31,137 nucleotides of DNA from Bacillota bacterium (GTDB lineage: Bacteria > Bacillota > Clostridia > Oscillospirales > Ruminococcaceae): NCBI GenBank assembly GCA_023431215.1, contig JAEYXR010000106.1, forward strand, positions 1-31,137. Direction: 5' to 3'. Under the pieces are notes generated by a model, which saw only the letters and a list, made by a program, of their open reading frames with translations, was not told the DNA's origin and ran no database searches. The translations under genes were made by a program, and so were the position numbers. Shown here piece by piece: positions 1 to 8,265 of the stretch; the first letter of the stretch is position 1, and every line of letters begins with the position of its first letter.

Positions 1-1218
1 ATGGGCATCAGTATGACAGATTTGGCCAATCAGTTTTTGCAGCCAGATTCATCCAAAGAAAGTGAGTACGTGTTTGAAGAAGCACCGCGTATGCCCTTTG
101 GCAAACCCAAACCAACCATCGTTGCGCAAGGAGATTATATTTACTTTTCTAACAGCAAGCTTACAGTTACCATTAGTACTCTCACCGGTCTGGTAGAAAG
201 CTGCTTTGTCAATGGCAGGCAGATTTTAAGTAAAAACTCATTTTGCCCCTGTGTCTTTATGGATACAGTTGATTCTTGGGCAGCATTTGATTTAAGCTTT
301 ACACAAAAAATAGGCGAATTCAAACTAGTATCGTCAGAACGTGCAACAACATTAGCTAACACCACTCAGCCCGTCGCTCCTATTCGTGTAGTGGAGGATG
401 GCGATGTCAGAACCGTCATTGAAGCTGTGATGGAGTATCACGACTCTGTTTTGTTACTCACCTATAAGCTGCCCAAACATTCCACTGAAATTGAGTTGGA
501 AGTGACGGTGAACTGGGCCGAAAAAGACCGCATGCTGAAATTAGTTATTCCCACAGCCTTTGAGGAAAACTGTGTGTGTACGGCTCAAACCTCATATGGC
601 TCAGAAGTTTTCTGCAACGATGGACGCGAGCTTTTTTGTCAGCAATGGACTTCTTTGGATGATGGGGAATATACATTTTCCGCTATTAATGAAGGCAGTT
701 ATGGATTTAGCGCAGATAAGAATGAGCTTCGCCTTACACTTTTGCGGTCTCCCGCCTACGCTGCCCACCCTTCTCCGGCACCACAAATTCTATCATGTAT
801 GGATTATCGCGATGTACCAAGAATGGATCAAGGTGAACGAACCTTCCGGTTTTGGTTCTATATGGATACCTTTGAAAAGAGCAAAAAGACGTTGAACAGA
901 ATTGCACAGTCGCATAATGAAAAACCTTTCTTGCTATCGTTTTTTCCTGATGGCAATGGAAATGCCCCCATCCCATTATGCCAAATAGCAAATAACCCCT
1001 CTGTTCTTATGACAGTATTTAAGCCAAGCGAATGTGCAAACGGATGGATTGTTCGATTCTTTGAACCCACAGGCACAGCTCAATCTTTTCAATTCACAGT
1101 TCCTGATTTATTAATTGATACCACTCTTACCATGAAAGAATTTGAAATAGCTACCTATCACATCACACATGGCTGTATCAAAGCATGTAGCCTTTTGGAG
1201 GACATTGATGAGCGATAG
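1..1218 (+). CDS. GH38 alpha-mannosidase, C-terminal part (5' end outside window)
   Basis: Likely a glycoside hydrolase family 38 alpha-mannosidase that releases mannose from glycans or oligosaccharides. Only the last 405 residues are seen; the frame is open at base 1, so the N-terminal catalytic barrel lies upstream and the first visible ATG is probably internal. What is present matches the beta-rich C-terminal region of GH38: a segment around residues 195-260 with QQWTSLDDGEYTFSAINEGSYG, followed by LRLTLLRSPAYAAHP, the usual 'new ligand, native cover, LLRSP' region of the family. The gene overlaps manA by 11 bp and heads an operon with a sugar ABC importer, which supports a catabolic mannoside role. 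No signal peptide can be judged. Family assignment is from motif recognition; linkage specificity cannot be read. Confidence 0.8.
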   Translation: MGISMTDLANQFLQPDSSKESEYVFEEAPRMPFGKPKPTIVAQGDYIYFSNSKLTVTISTLTGLVESCFVNGRQILSKNSFCPCVFMDTVDSWAAFDLSFTQKIGEFKLVSSERATTLANTTQPVAPIRVVEDGDVRTVIEAVMEYHDSVLLLTYKLPKHSTEIELEVTVNWAEKDRMLKLVIPTAFEENCVCTAQTSYGSEVFCNDGRELFCQQWTSLDDGEYTFSAINEGSYGFSADKNELRLTLLRSPAYAAHPSPAPQILSCMDYRDVPRMDQGERTFRFWFYMDTFEKSKKTLNRIAQSHNEKPFLLSFFPDGNGNAPIPLCQIANNPSVLMTVFKPSECANGWIVRFFEPTGTAQSFQFTVPDLLIDTTLTMKEFEIATYHITHGCIKACSLLEDIDER

Positions 1219-2263
1219 TATTGTAAAATTTGCAGAAAACAGAGTCAGAAGAGCGTATCCTGGTGGTGCAGGTATAGATAAGCTCCACGGCAGGCTCAAC
1301 CCAGATGATGGCTTTACCCCGGAAGAATGGATTGCCTCCACCGTATTTGCAGCCAATGAAGGTATGGAGCCAATAAAAAATGAAGGCCTCTCTTCTTCCA
1401 TTGACGGACGACTGCTCACGGACATTTTACAGCAAGACCCCATTTATTATCTGGGGGAGCAACATGTAAAAGCCGTTGGATGTAACACTGGCTTTTTGCT
1501 AAAATTCTTAGATAGTGCGGTAAGACTTCCTTTGCAGGCCCATCCATCCAGAGCCGATGCCTTACGGCTGCTCGGTTCTCCTTGGGGAAAATTGGAGTGT
1601 TACTATATCCTTGATATTAGAAAAGATGTTGACCCTTACATATGGCTGGGTTTTCAAAAGCCACCCACACGCGCTCAGTGGAGTGAATGGATTTCTTCTC
1701 AGAATTTACAGGCCATACATAGTTGTTTTTGTAAAATTCCTGTTTCTAAGGGTGACTTTTGGATTATTCCAGCCGGGCTACCCCATGCCATTGGCGAAGG
1801 TGTCTTAATGATAGAAATGATGGAGCCTTCTGACTGGGTTGTACGGTGCGAATTTGAACCGGTAAAAGGACATCTTTTCCCACCCCAAGCACGCTTTATG
1901 GGGCTTGAACTCAGTGAAGTTCTGGATATTTTTGACTATACCCCCTATACACCACAGGAAGTTACTCAAAGATATCGTTTATCTACTGACCAAGACGCAT
2001 CTTGCACCTTGGTAACCAGCGAGCAGACAAACTGTTTTGAAGCAAAGCTTTTAACTGTAGAAAAATATCAAGAGTACTGTAAGGATGACCGTTTTGCAGT
2101 GGTTATTGTTGTATGTGGCAGTGTAGAAATTGCCTGTGGCAGTAATAAAACAACACTGGTCAAAGGTGATTCTGCTTTGATTGCTGCTGCAGAGCAAGTG
2201 CTTTCTTTCACTCCCCTTTCAGCAAATTCTAAGCTGTGTCTAGTATCTCCAAAGTGTTATTAG
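1208..2263 (+). CDS. manA: mannose-6-phosphate isomerase, type I
   Basis: Cytoplasmic zinc enzyme interconverting mannose 6-phosphate and fructose 6-phosphate, feeding mannose into glycolysis. With the ATG at 1208 the protein has 351 residues. Type I signatures are visible: LPLQAHPS with Gln110 and His112, GKLEC with Glu130, and IIPAGLPHAIGEG with His193; these match the four zinc ligands of the family. The start was chosen because GGAGG at 1197-1201 lies 6 nt before ATG 1208; a longer frame from 1169 has no such site. The 11-bp overlap with the mannosidase suggests translational coupling. The context (mannosidase upstream, sugar importer downstream) fits conversion of released, phosphorylated mannose. 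No mannose kinase is seen nearby. Confidence 0.88.
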   Translation: MSDSIVKFAENRVRRAYPGGAGIDKLHGRLNPDDGFTPEEWIASTVFAANEGMEPIKNEGLSSSIDGRLLTDILQQDPIYYLGEQHVKAVGCNTGFLLKFLDSAVRLPLQAHPSRADALRLLGSPWGKLECYYILDIRKDVDPYIWLGFQKPPTRAQWSEWISSQNLQAIHSCFCKIPVSKGDFWIIPAGLPHAIGEGVLMIEMMEPSDWVVRCEFEPVKGHLFPPQARFMGLELSEVLDIFDYTPYTPQEVTQRYRLSTDQDASCTLVTSEQTNCFEAKLLTVEKYQEYCKDDRFAVVIVVCGSVEIACGSNKTTLVKGDSALIAAAEQVLSFTPLSANSKLCLVSPKCY

Positions 2264-2313
2264 GGACTCTTGCCATTTGGCAAAAAAATAAAAAAGAGAT
2301 TAGGAGGCTTCCC

Positions 2314-3642
2314 ATGAAAAGGTTTTACAGGTTTATGTCGCTGGTTATCGCAATTGCAATGATAGCAGCTTTTACTGGTTGTTCCAGTGGATCTACTGCT
2401 TCTACACCCACATCACAGGGCAACGCAGACTCTACTGCATCATCCTCACCCGCAAAAGAACAAGTTATTAAGTGGCCCTGCATTTGGGTTGGTACCGACT
2501 CTAAGGCACCTGTCATTGCTGAGTTAGTAGAAGAATTTAACACAGCCAATGCCGGCAAAATAAAAGTTGTTATTGAAGAATCCCCCAACTATGACGATTA
2601 TCGTGATAAAATCCGCACTAGCGTTGTTGCAGGGTCCTTTCCTGACTTTTTCACCCTGGACCAGGTTGATATGAATGCCTTTATTGAGTCTGACAAATTG
2701 ATGGACTTCACCCCGCTTTTGGAAGAAAGCTATAAGGCAGGGTTTACCCCCGGTATCTTTGATGGAATTACAGGTTCTGATGGAAAAACTAAGGTTGTTC
2801 CTTATGAGAAGGCCGTAACCGTATTTATGTACAACAAAGATCTTCTTAAAAAGGTTGGCTACGATGAGTTCCCCAAGACTTTTGATGAGATGTTTGTCAT
2901 GTTTGATAAAATGGTTGCTGCAGGAATTGCTCCTACCTCTCAGATGACCGCTGCAAACGCATGGACTTCCCAGCTATGGTTCTCTTACATCATTACAGCC
3001 ATTGGCGGACCGGATATTATTGAAAAAGCTGACTTTAGTGATCCCGCTTGGGTAGAGGCAGCAAAGATTATGCAAACTTTGTATAGTAAGTATACTACCT
3101 CTGATGCTGTTGGTGCCACCGCTTCTGTTGCTGGAGGCCACTATCTAAACGGCGATACTGCCATCCTTGCAAACGGCACCTGGTACTTTGGACGTTTGGC
3201 AAGTGAAGGTATTCCTGGCTTGTCCGAAAATACAAGTGTTACTGTAATTCCTCAATACACCGGCGGAAAAGGTGAACCCGGATCTGTTATAGGTGCAACC
3301 CTGGCATATTTTGCCGCTGCCAAAACCGATGATAAAGATAGAGAAAACGCTATTTTTGAGTGGGTTCGCTTCTTAACCAAACCTGAGAACATTAAGCGTC
3401 TCTCTGTTTCCTCCGGCTCACTTTTCCACATCACTACAGATCTTGGCGACGAGATTTCTCCCATGCTGAAAGAAACATTGGCCCTGCTTGACAAAGCCCC
3501 TGCATTTATCAACCACTTTGATGCTACAATGCCCCTAACCGTTGTCAATGAGCAGCCCATGGCACTGTCCGCTCTGGTTACCGGAGAAGCTACCCCTGAA
3601 GAATACATTGCAAGACTGCAAACTGCATTAGACAAATCCTAA
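2314..3642 (+). CDS. sugar ABC transporter substrate-binding lipoprotein (CUT1 type)
   Basis: Extracellular solute-binding protein family 1, the receptor of a carbohracte-type ABC importer, anchored to the membrane outer face. The 442-residue protein starts at ATG 2314, after AGGAGG at 2302-2307. Residues 1-22 form a lipoprotein signal peptide (MKR, then a hydrophobic stretch) ending in AAFTGC, so Cys23 is the expected lipidated residue; a Ser/Thr-rich linker follows. The mature part has the family pattern: DYRDKIRTSVVAGSFPDFFTLD, then YEKAVTVFMYNKDLLKKVGYDEFPKT about one third in, and a late FEWVRFLTKPENIKRLS segment. Two permeases follow directly. Ligand unknown; a mannose-containing oligosaccharide is inferred only from the neighbours. 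Confidence 0.9.
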   Translation: MKRFYRFMSLVIAIAMIAAFTGCSSGSTASTPTSQGNADSTASSSPAKEQVIKWPCIWVGTDSKAPVIAELVEEFNTANAGKIKVVIEESPNYDDYRDKIRTSVVAGSFPDFFTLDQVDMNAFIESDKLMDFTPLLEESYKAGFTPGIFDGITGSDGKTKVVPYEKAVTVFMYNKDLLKKVGYDEFPKTFDEMFVMFDKMVAAGIAPTSQMTAANAWTSQLWFSYIITAIGGPDIIEKADFSDPAWVEAAKIMQTLYSKYTTSDAVGATASVAGGHYLNGDTAILANGTWYFGRLASEGIPGLSENTSVTVIPQYTGGKGEPGSVIGATLAYFAAAKTDDKDRENAIFEWVRFLTKPENIKRLSVSSGSLFHITTDLGDEISPMLKETLALLDKAPAFINHFDATMPLTVVNEQPMALSALVTGEATPEEYIARLQTALDKS

Positions 3643-3656
3643 CTTGTTTTAGAAAT

Positions 3657-3696
3657 AACAGAGGTGCGGTGGATTGTTCTCCGTCGCACCTCTGTT
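3657..3696 (+). promoter_or_regulatory. intercistronic stem-loop between binding protein and permease genes
   Basis: A perfect 12-bp stem (3657-3668 with 3685-3696, core CAGAGGTGCG/CGCACCTCTG) and a 16-nt loop sits 14 nt after the binding-protein stop and 16 nt before the permease ribosome site. No T-run follows, so it resembles the mRNA-stabilising or partial-attenuation hairpins often found after highly expressed binding-protein genes rather than a full terminator. Confidence 0.7.
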
Positions 3697-3726
3697 GCAC
3701 AAAGTAATTTGCAAGGAGGCTGCAAC

Positions 3727-4596
3727 TTGAAGGTTTCTAAAAAAGATAAAATAGGAATTGTTTTATTTTTAATTCCTGCATTGGTTATTTTTACAGTATT
3801 TTTTATTTATCCTGTTATTTCCGTCGTTGCGACCAGTTTTACAAAATGGAATGGTATGTCTGCACCAAAATTTGTTGCATTCAATAATTATAAAATCCTT
3901 TTTTCCGACCCAATTTTTAAGCTGTCTATTAAAAATAACATCATTTGGGCCTTATGCGCTGGGTTTATTCAAGTTCCTATGGCAGCCCTTGCAGCACTTA
4001 TTTTAGCCAGTAAACCAAAAGGCTGGAAAGCTCTCCGTACAATTTACTTTTTGCCTCAAGTAATTTCTGGCGTCGCTTTGGCCATGCTATGGTCCTCTAT
4101 TTATAACAGTGAGTACGGCGTTCTCAACGGGCTGCTCAAGGTTTTGGGCTTAGATCACCTGTGCCGCAACTGGTTAGGCGATGTCAAAACAGCCTTTCCT
4201 GCTGTGCTCATCTACTGGTTACTTTATCTTGGCTATTATATGGTCATTATGCTTGCTGATATCATTACTATTCCAGAATCTTATTATGAAGCGGCTGAAA
4301 TAGATGGTGCAACCAAAATACAATCTGCCTTACGAATCACCATCCCGCTTATGCGCACCTCAATGATGACCTGTATCACCTTAGCAATGGTTTACGGACT
4401 TCGCCAGTTCGAGCAGGTATTTACTCTAACCGGAGGAGGACCCGCAAACAAAACTTCAGTGCTGGTAATCTATTTGTATCAAGAGATGAAAAACAATGCC
4501 TATGGATTATCTGCCGCAGCAGGTGTTGTCCTAATCATTGTGGGCACTGTTGTTATTACGCTTACTCGTAAACTGTTATCACCAAAGGAGGCATAA
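3727..4596 (+). CDS. sugar ABC transporter permease (MalF/UgpA-like)
   Basis: First inner-membrane permease of the CUT1 importer, 289 residues, about six transmembrane helices. The TTG at 3727 is taken as start because AAGGAGG at 3713-3719 is 7 nt upstream; an upstream GTG in frame (3664) would lie inside the stem-loop and give an atypical N-terminus. The protein opens with a basic KVSKKDK segment and a hydrophobic helix (GIVLFLIPALVIFTVFFIYP), typical of MalF-like permeases. The EAA loop that docks the ATPase is visible as EAAEIDGATKIQSALRITIPL. The gene pairs with the next permease, 3 bp apart. The partner ATPase is not in the window, so a shared MsmK-type ATPase elsewhere is likely. Confidence 0.9.
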   Translation: MKVSKKDKIGIVLFLIPALVIFTVFFIYPVISVVATSFTKWNGMSAPKFVAFNNYKILFSDPIFKLSIKNNIIWALCAGFIQVPMAALAALILASKPKGWKALRTIYFLPQVISGVALAMLWSSIYNSEYGVLNGLLKVLGLDHLCRNWLGDVKTAFPAVLIYWLLYLGYYMVIMLADIITIPESYYEAAEIDGATKIQSALRITIPLMRTSMMTCITLAMVYGLRQFEQVFTLTGGGPANKTSVLVIYLYQEMKNNAYGLSAAAGVVLIIVGTVVITLTRKLLSPKEA

Positions 4597-4599
4597 AGC

Positions 4600-5442
4600 A
4601 TGAAGCATAAGGGTACACCTAAGGCCATACTATTAAATGTTTTAAAATGGATATTCTTATTAATATTCTTAGTCTATACTTTATTCCCTTTGATATGGCT
4701 GTTTATCAGTTCATTTAAAACCAATGCAGAGTTTATTGCAAACCCATTTTCATTGCCGGCTGTGTGGCAATGGCAAAACTATGTAAATGCCATTAAAACC
4801 TCTAAAATATTTTCTTTATATGGAAACTCTGTTATTATCTCTGTTGTTGCCACTGCTACAAACATTATCGTAGCATGCATGATATCCTACTGCATTTCTC
4901 GCTTTCGGTTTAAAGGGCGCGAACTAATTTTTACACTGTTTGCAGCTGGTATCCTTGTTCCTTTATATGCATTAATGGTGCCTTATTTTAAAATGATGAC
5001 ATCACTTAAGCTAACCGATACTCATCTTGGTTTGATTTTAGTTTACACTGCCATCGGACTTCCTATTTCTACATTTATTATCCGTGGTTTTATGGACACG
5101 ATTCCAATTGATATGGAGGAAGCAGCTATTATCGACGGCTGTTCCTTCTATCGTAGATTTACAGCTATCATATTCCCTCTTTCCAGAACCGGAATAGTCA
5201 CTGCCGGCACATTTCAGTTTATTACTTGTTGGAATGAATATGTCTACGCTATGCTTCTTACATCCTCCCCAAAGGTTCGCACTGTTCAGCTTGGTATTAA
5301 ATTCTTTACAAACCAATTTTCCGTTGACTATGTGTCTATGTTTGCAGCCATCGTTCTCAGCATTATTCCAAGCATCATTGCCTATATCCTCTTCCAAGAA
5401 CAAATCATCTCCGGCCTTACAAGTGGTGCCGTTAAAGGTTGA
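4600..5442 (+). CDS. sugar ABC transporter permease (MalG/UgpE-like)
   Basis: Second inner-membrane permease of the same importer, 280 residues. AAAGGAGG at 4584-4591 precedes ATG 4600; only 3 bp separate it from the first permease stop. Features of the MalG class are clear: an N-terminal helix ending YTLFPLIWLFISSFK, a TNAEFIANPFSLP motif after it, and the EAA loop EEAAIIDGCSFYRRFTAIIFPL in the last third. The C-terminus ends with the short QEQIISGLTSGAVKG tail common to this class. It forms the heteromeric channel with the upstream permease and receives substrate from the binding lipoprotein encoded at 2314-3642. Confidence 0.92.
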   Translation: MKHKGTPKAILLNVLKWIFLLIFLVYTLFPLIWLFISSFKTNAEFIANPFSLPAVWQWQNYVNAIKTSKIFSLYGNSVIISVVATATNIIVACMISYCISRFRFKGRELIFTLFAAGILVPLYALMVPYFKMMTSLKLTDTHLGLILVYTAIGLPISTFIIRGFMDTIPIDMEEAAIIDGCSFYRRFTAIIFPLSRTGIVTAGTFQFITCWNEYVYAMLLTSSPKVRTVQLGIKFFTNQFSVDYVSMFAAIVLSIIPSIIAYILFQEQIISGLTSGAVKG

Positions 5443-5477
5443 TCGTTTTTTCGCATACATAAGGATGGTACTATATT

Positions 5478-6602
5478 ATGAATAACCTATACAATATAGA
5501 TTGGGATTATAAAAAGCATCGTTTTCATCAATGGTGGCATCAAGAAAACTCTGATGGTCCTTTGTTAATTATCCAGGCTCCCCTAAGTAGCCATGCCAAA
5601 GATTTTGAAAATGATAAGTGGGTTGGTTCATCCTCCGGAAATTATTCTGTAACTAAACAAGAATACATCAATGAAACAACCGATTTCACTGATTATTGGA
5701 CAAATTTTGATCAAATCATTGCTCGCAACGAAAAAGCATTTCAAAACCAATATTATATTGGAGATACGTACCCTAGAATGTTTGCCAATCTTGGCGTTGC
5801 AAGTCTGGCTGTTTTTTTAGGTTGTAACCCCATTTTTGCCAAAGATACTATATGGTATCAGCACATATTTGATGATCCTGAGTGTTGTACTATTTCCTTG
5901 CCTGAGAATAATCCCTGGTTAGACTGGAGCCTTAAAACAACTCAAAAATCTTTACAATATGCCCAAGGACGTTTTAAAGTGGGCATTCCTGATTTGTGCG
6001 AACATCTGGATGTTCTGGCATCTCTTTTTGATACTCAAAATCTGCTGATCAATATGTTTGATTGCGAGGATGACATCATCCGATTGAGTAAAGAAGTTCA
6101 GGAATGTTGGTTTAAGGTTTATGATATGCATTATAAGTTAGTTAAGGAAGCAGATGGATTTTGCAATTATGGCCCTTTTCAACTTTTAGGTGCTGGTCGT
6201 ACTGCCAAATTGCAATGTGATATGTCTGCAATGATTGGAAGAGATATGTTTGATACCTTTGTCCTTCCTTTTTTACAAGAACAGACTGAATGGCTTGATA
6301 ACAGCCTTTATCATCTTGACGGTCCGGATGCATTAAAACATCTTGATTCAATCTTATCATTAAAAGAGCTAAGCGCCTTACAATGGACTCCCGGAGCAGG
6401 TAATTGTGATGGGGGCGATGAGCAGTGGGACTTCATCTATGAAAAGGCACTTAATGCTGGTAAAAGTGTATATGCACTAGTTTCAGCTAAAAATATAAGA
6501 CGTTTTAAAAATAAGTTTGGAAGTCGTGGTATTTTAATGATGACCTCGGCTGCCAATAAAGCAGAGGCCGATGAGATTATAAATATAGTAACCAATTCAT
6601 AA
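5478..6602 (+). CDS. URO-D-fold (uroporphyrinogen decarboxylase-like) protein lacking the zinc methyltransferase motif
   Basis: A 374-residue protein of the broad uroporphyrinogen-decarboxylase/cobalamin-methyltransferase superfamily. The superfamily is recognised from the C-terminal pattern YHLDGPDALKHLDSILS followed by ALQWTPGAGN, where true MtaA/CmuA methyltransferases have HxC for the first zinc ligands. Here the position reads HLD, and no matching late Gly-Cys is seen, so zinc-thiolate chemistry is unlikely. It is probably not HemE: the genes around it serve sugar uptake, not haem synthesis. Relatives of this kind are often found next to sugar ABC transporters in Clostridia and lack a known reaction. 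The ribosome site is weak (AAGGA at 5461-5465, 12 nt from ATG). It is the last gene of the operon, 35 bp after the permease. Function unknown; possible methyl or sugar-derivative binding is inference. Confidence 0.7.
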   Translation: MNNLYNIDWDYKKHRFHQWWHQENSDGPLLIIQAPLSSHAKDFENDKWVGSSSGNYSVTKQEYINETTDFTDYWTNFDQIIARNEKAFQNQYYIGDTYPRMFANLGVASLAVFLGCNPIFAKDTIWYQHIFDDPECCTISLPENNPWLDWSLKTTQKSLQYAQGRFKVGIPDLCEHLDVLASLFDTQNLLINMFDCEDDIIRLSKEVQECWFKVYDMHYKLVKEADGFCNYGPFQLLGAGRTAKLQCDMSAMIGRDMFDTFVLPFLQEQTEWLDNSLYHLDGPDALKHLDSILSLKELSALQWTPGAGNCDGGDEQWDFIYEKALNAGKSVYALVSAKNIRRFKNKFGSRGILMMTSAANKAEADEIINIVTNS

Positions 6603-6654
6603 ATATAAGCATGAATCAAAATTTAAAACCGCAATTACTATAGTCCTTAAAAAG

Positions 6655-6690
6655 CCATGACCGCGGGGCTTGTTTCCCCCGCGGTCATGG
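6655..6690. terminator. bidirectional rho-independent terminator
   Basis: A perfect 14-bp GC-rich stem (6655-6668 with 6677-6690, loop of 8) lies between the convergent sugar operon and the AraC-type gene. TTTTA follows on the plus strand and a CTTTTTAAGG tract follows on the minus strand, so it can end transcription both ways. It abuts the regulator stop codon (6693-6695). Confidence 0.9.
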
Positions 6691-6692
6691 TT

Positions 6693-7958
6693 TTACTTTT
6701 CAACTTTTTCTTTTAGCATGCCTCGATACTTATTGGGTGTTACCCCCACCATGCGCTTAAACACCTTGGTAAAATAGCTTTGATCTTCAAAACCCACTGC
6801 CCCTGCAATATCCGTCAGTCGTAAGTCCTCATGGAGCAAAAGTGCCTTGCTTTTTTGAATACGTACCGTGTTGAGATAGGTATTGAAAGATTCCCCGGTT
6901 TCTTTGGCAAACACACGGCTAAGGTAGGAAGGCGATAGATACACAATCTGTGCCATCTCCTCCAAAGTGATTTTTTCGTAGTAGTTTGCCTCAATATACT
7001 GCACGCACCGATGAATAGCATTGGCATGGCGGGCATCGGCAAATTGAAATACACTGTCCATCATAGTGTTCATTTGCTGCGCCAACCACAAACAGAGCGA
7101 TTCCACATCCTCCATAGTGGCCAATGCTTGCTTTTGCCGGGCAGTTTCTCGCAGAATCAATTGTGCATCGGCACCTGCATCCACTGCTGCGCGCCCCATT
7201 AAAATCAAAAGCTCATACAGCCTGTCCTTCATTAGTAGAAAGTTTGCACCGCAGGAAAATAAGATATGTCCCAGCAGCTCGTTAAGCAGACGATGTGCTT
7301 CTTCTTTTTCTACCTTGGCAATACTGCGCAGCAAAGCCTTTTCCTTGTCAAAGGGATAGGCTTCTTTCTCATTGCTTTTTAGATGGGTAATATAACTATT
7401 GATTTGCCCTTGGATAGCGCCGGCTTCCTGCTGGCTTTGCAGCTGACTGGCTGCCCATACGTTGTTTAAAAACCCTACCGACATAAACAGAAGTGTAGAA
7501 AGCTGCTGCACACGCTTGGTAGAAACCGTTGGAATGTTTTGTAAAACAGCTTGAACAACATCTGCTTTTGCCTGCGTAAATCCTTGCAATTCTCCCAGTT
7601 CACAGTCGATATAATCCTGCCGATCCACCATTAAAAAAGGGCCCACAGTAATTTTAGCCTCGCTTGTTACCTCACCCAAAATGGGGGAAACAAAGCAGGT
7701 AAGCCCCACGGGGCAGTAATAAATATACTTTCCGCCAAAGCGCTCCGCCTCGGTCATGCCGTAAAGCTGCGCCTGCATACAGTTTTCTTTATTTTTTTCC
7801 AATACACCACAAAGTTGGCAGCTTTGGCAGCCGTAGCCGTATTCCTTAAATACAAGCCCCTTTTTGTCCGAAATAACGCACCCTAAATTAGTAGACCCCC
7901 AAAAAGCCTTGGCACATTCCTGTGCCAGCTTTAGGTCAAAGCTTTGTTTATCTTCCAT
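6693..7958 (-). CDS. PocR sensory domain / AraC-family transcriptional regulator
   Basis: DNA-binding regulator of 421 residues. The N-terminal half carries a PocR-type ligand domain: a Cys-rich stretch with Cys44, Cys47, Cys50 and Cys60, then YYCPVGLTCFVSPI with Cys82 and Cys88. The last about 105 residues are a double helix-turn-helix AraC domain (ITLEEMAQIVYLSPSYLSRVF and LTDIAGAVGFEDQSYFTKVFK). Start ATG (7958 downwards) is preceded on the minus strand by AAAGGACGG; the open frame reaches 8036 but without a better site. The gene diverges from the corrinoid operon, and PocR/AraC regulators commonly control cobalamin-dependent catabolic operons, so it likely activates that operon in response to the methylated substrate or its product. 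Control of the convergent sugar operon is possible but not shown. Confidence 0.88.
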   Translation of the reverse strand: MEDKQSFDLKLAQECAKAFWGSTNLGCVISDKKGLVFKEYGYGCQSCQLCGVLEKNKENCMQAQLYGMTEAERFGGKYIYYCPVGLTCFVSPILGEVTSEAKITVGPFLMVDRQDYIDCELGELQGFTQAKADVVQAVLQNIPTVSTKRVQQLSTLLFMSVGFLNNVWAASQLQSQQEAGAIQGQINSYITHLKSNEKEAYPFDKEKALLRSIAKVEKEEAHRLLNELLGHILFSCGANFLLMKDRLYELLILMGRAAVDAGADAQLILRETARQKQALATMEDVESLCLWLAQQMNTMMDSVFQFADARHANAIHRCVQYIEANYYEKITLEEMAQIVYLSPSYLSRVFAKETGESFNTYLNTVRIQKSKALLLHEDLRLTDIAGAVGFEDQSYFTKVFKRMVGVTPNKYRGMLKEKVEK

Positions 7959-8003
7959 GGTACCCGTCCTTTCGGTTTTAGTACACACACACCGCTTAAC
8001 AAA

Positions 8004-8032
8004 ATAGTACCAAACTAAATAAAACTCTGCAA
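8004..8032 (-). promoter_or_regulatory. promoter of the PocR/AraC regulator gene
   Basis: On the minus strand TTGCAG (8032-8027) and TACTAT (8009-8004) are separated by 17 bp, and TGG before the -10 gives an extended -10 form. It lies about 45 bp before the regulator start and overlaps one TACCAAACT motif, which would allow self-repression. Confidence 0.6.
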
Positions 8033-8112
8033 GCACCGAGATAAAAATAGTGTTTTTTAAGGTAGTGCACTATGATGTAAAAGCTGGTTAAAACCTATTG
8101 TTTTGCTATGTT

Positions 8113-8141
8113 TTGGTATTATTGTTAATAGAGCATAAAAT
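8113..8141 (+). promoter_or_regulatory. probable promoter of the corrinoid methyl-transfer operon
   Basis: TTGGTA (8113-8118), 17 bp, TAAAAT (8136-8141) reads as a moderate sigma-A promoter about 125 bp before the first gene. The -35 sits in an inverted pair TTTGGTA (8112-8118)/TACCAAA (8142-8148), so regulator binding could act here. A competing call TTGCTA (8104-8109)-17 bp-TAATAG shares this stretch. Confidence 0.5.
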
Positions 8142-8265
8142 TACCAAACTGTACAAAAAACTGCAAGAGAAACAACTCAATAGTGTTGTATGCTGTTAGT
8201 AACACAGGAACCAATGGATCGTGCGTTCGAGTTTTATGACAACAGCTTATGGGAGGTTCAATAAC

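Larger units (their letters stand above)
7959..8265. promoter_or_regulatory. divergent control region between regulator and corrinoid operon
   Basis: This 307-bp gene-free stretch holds promoters both ways plus repeated motifs. The 9-mer TACCAAACT occurs at 8008-8016 and 8142-8150, and TTTTGGTA, its near reverse complement, at 8111-8118; one copy overlaps the regulator -10 and the others bracket the operon promoter. A perfect palindrome TAGTGCACTA lies at 8063-8072. These are candidate binding sites for the PocR/AraC protein (inference). No ORF with a ribosome site is seen. Confidence 0.55.

Noticed and set aside
3664..3726. GTG start for the first permease
   Set aside because: It would be in the intercistronic stem and has no ribosome site; the TTG at 3727 follows AAGGAGG.
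8221..8265. Longer N-terminus of the corrinoid protein
   Set aside because: GGGAGG at 8251-8256 would lie inside the coding region; the ATG at 8266 is correctly spaced and gives the normal family length.
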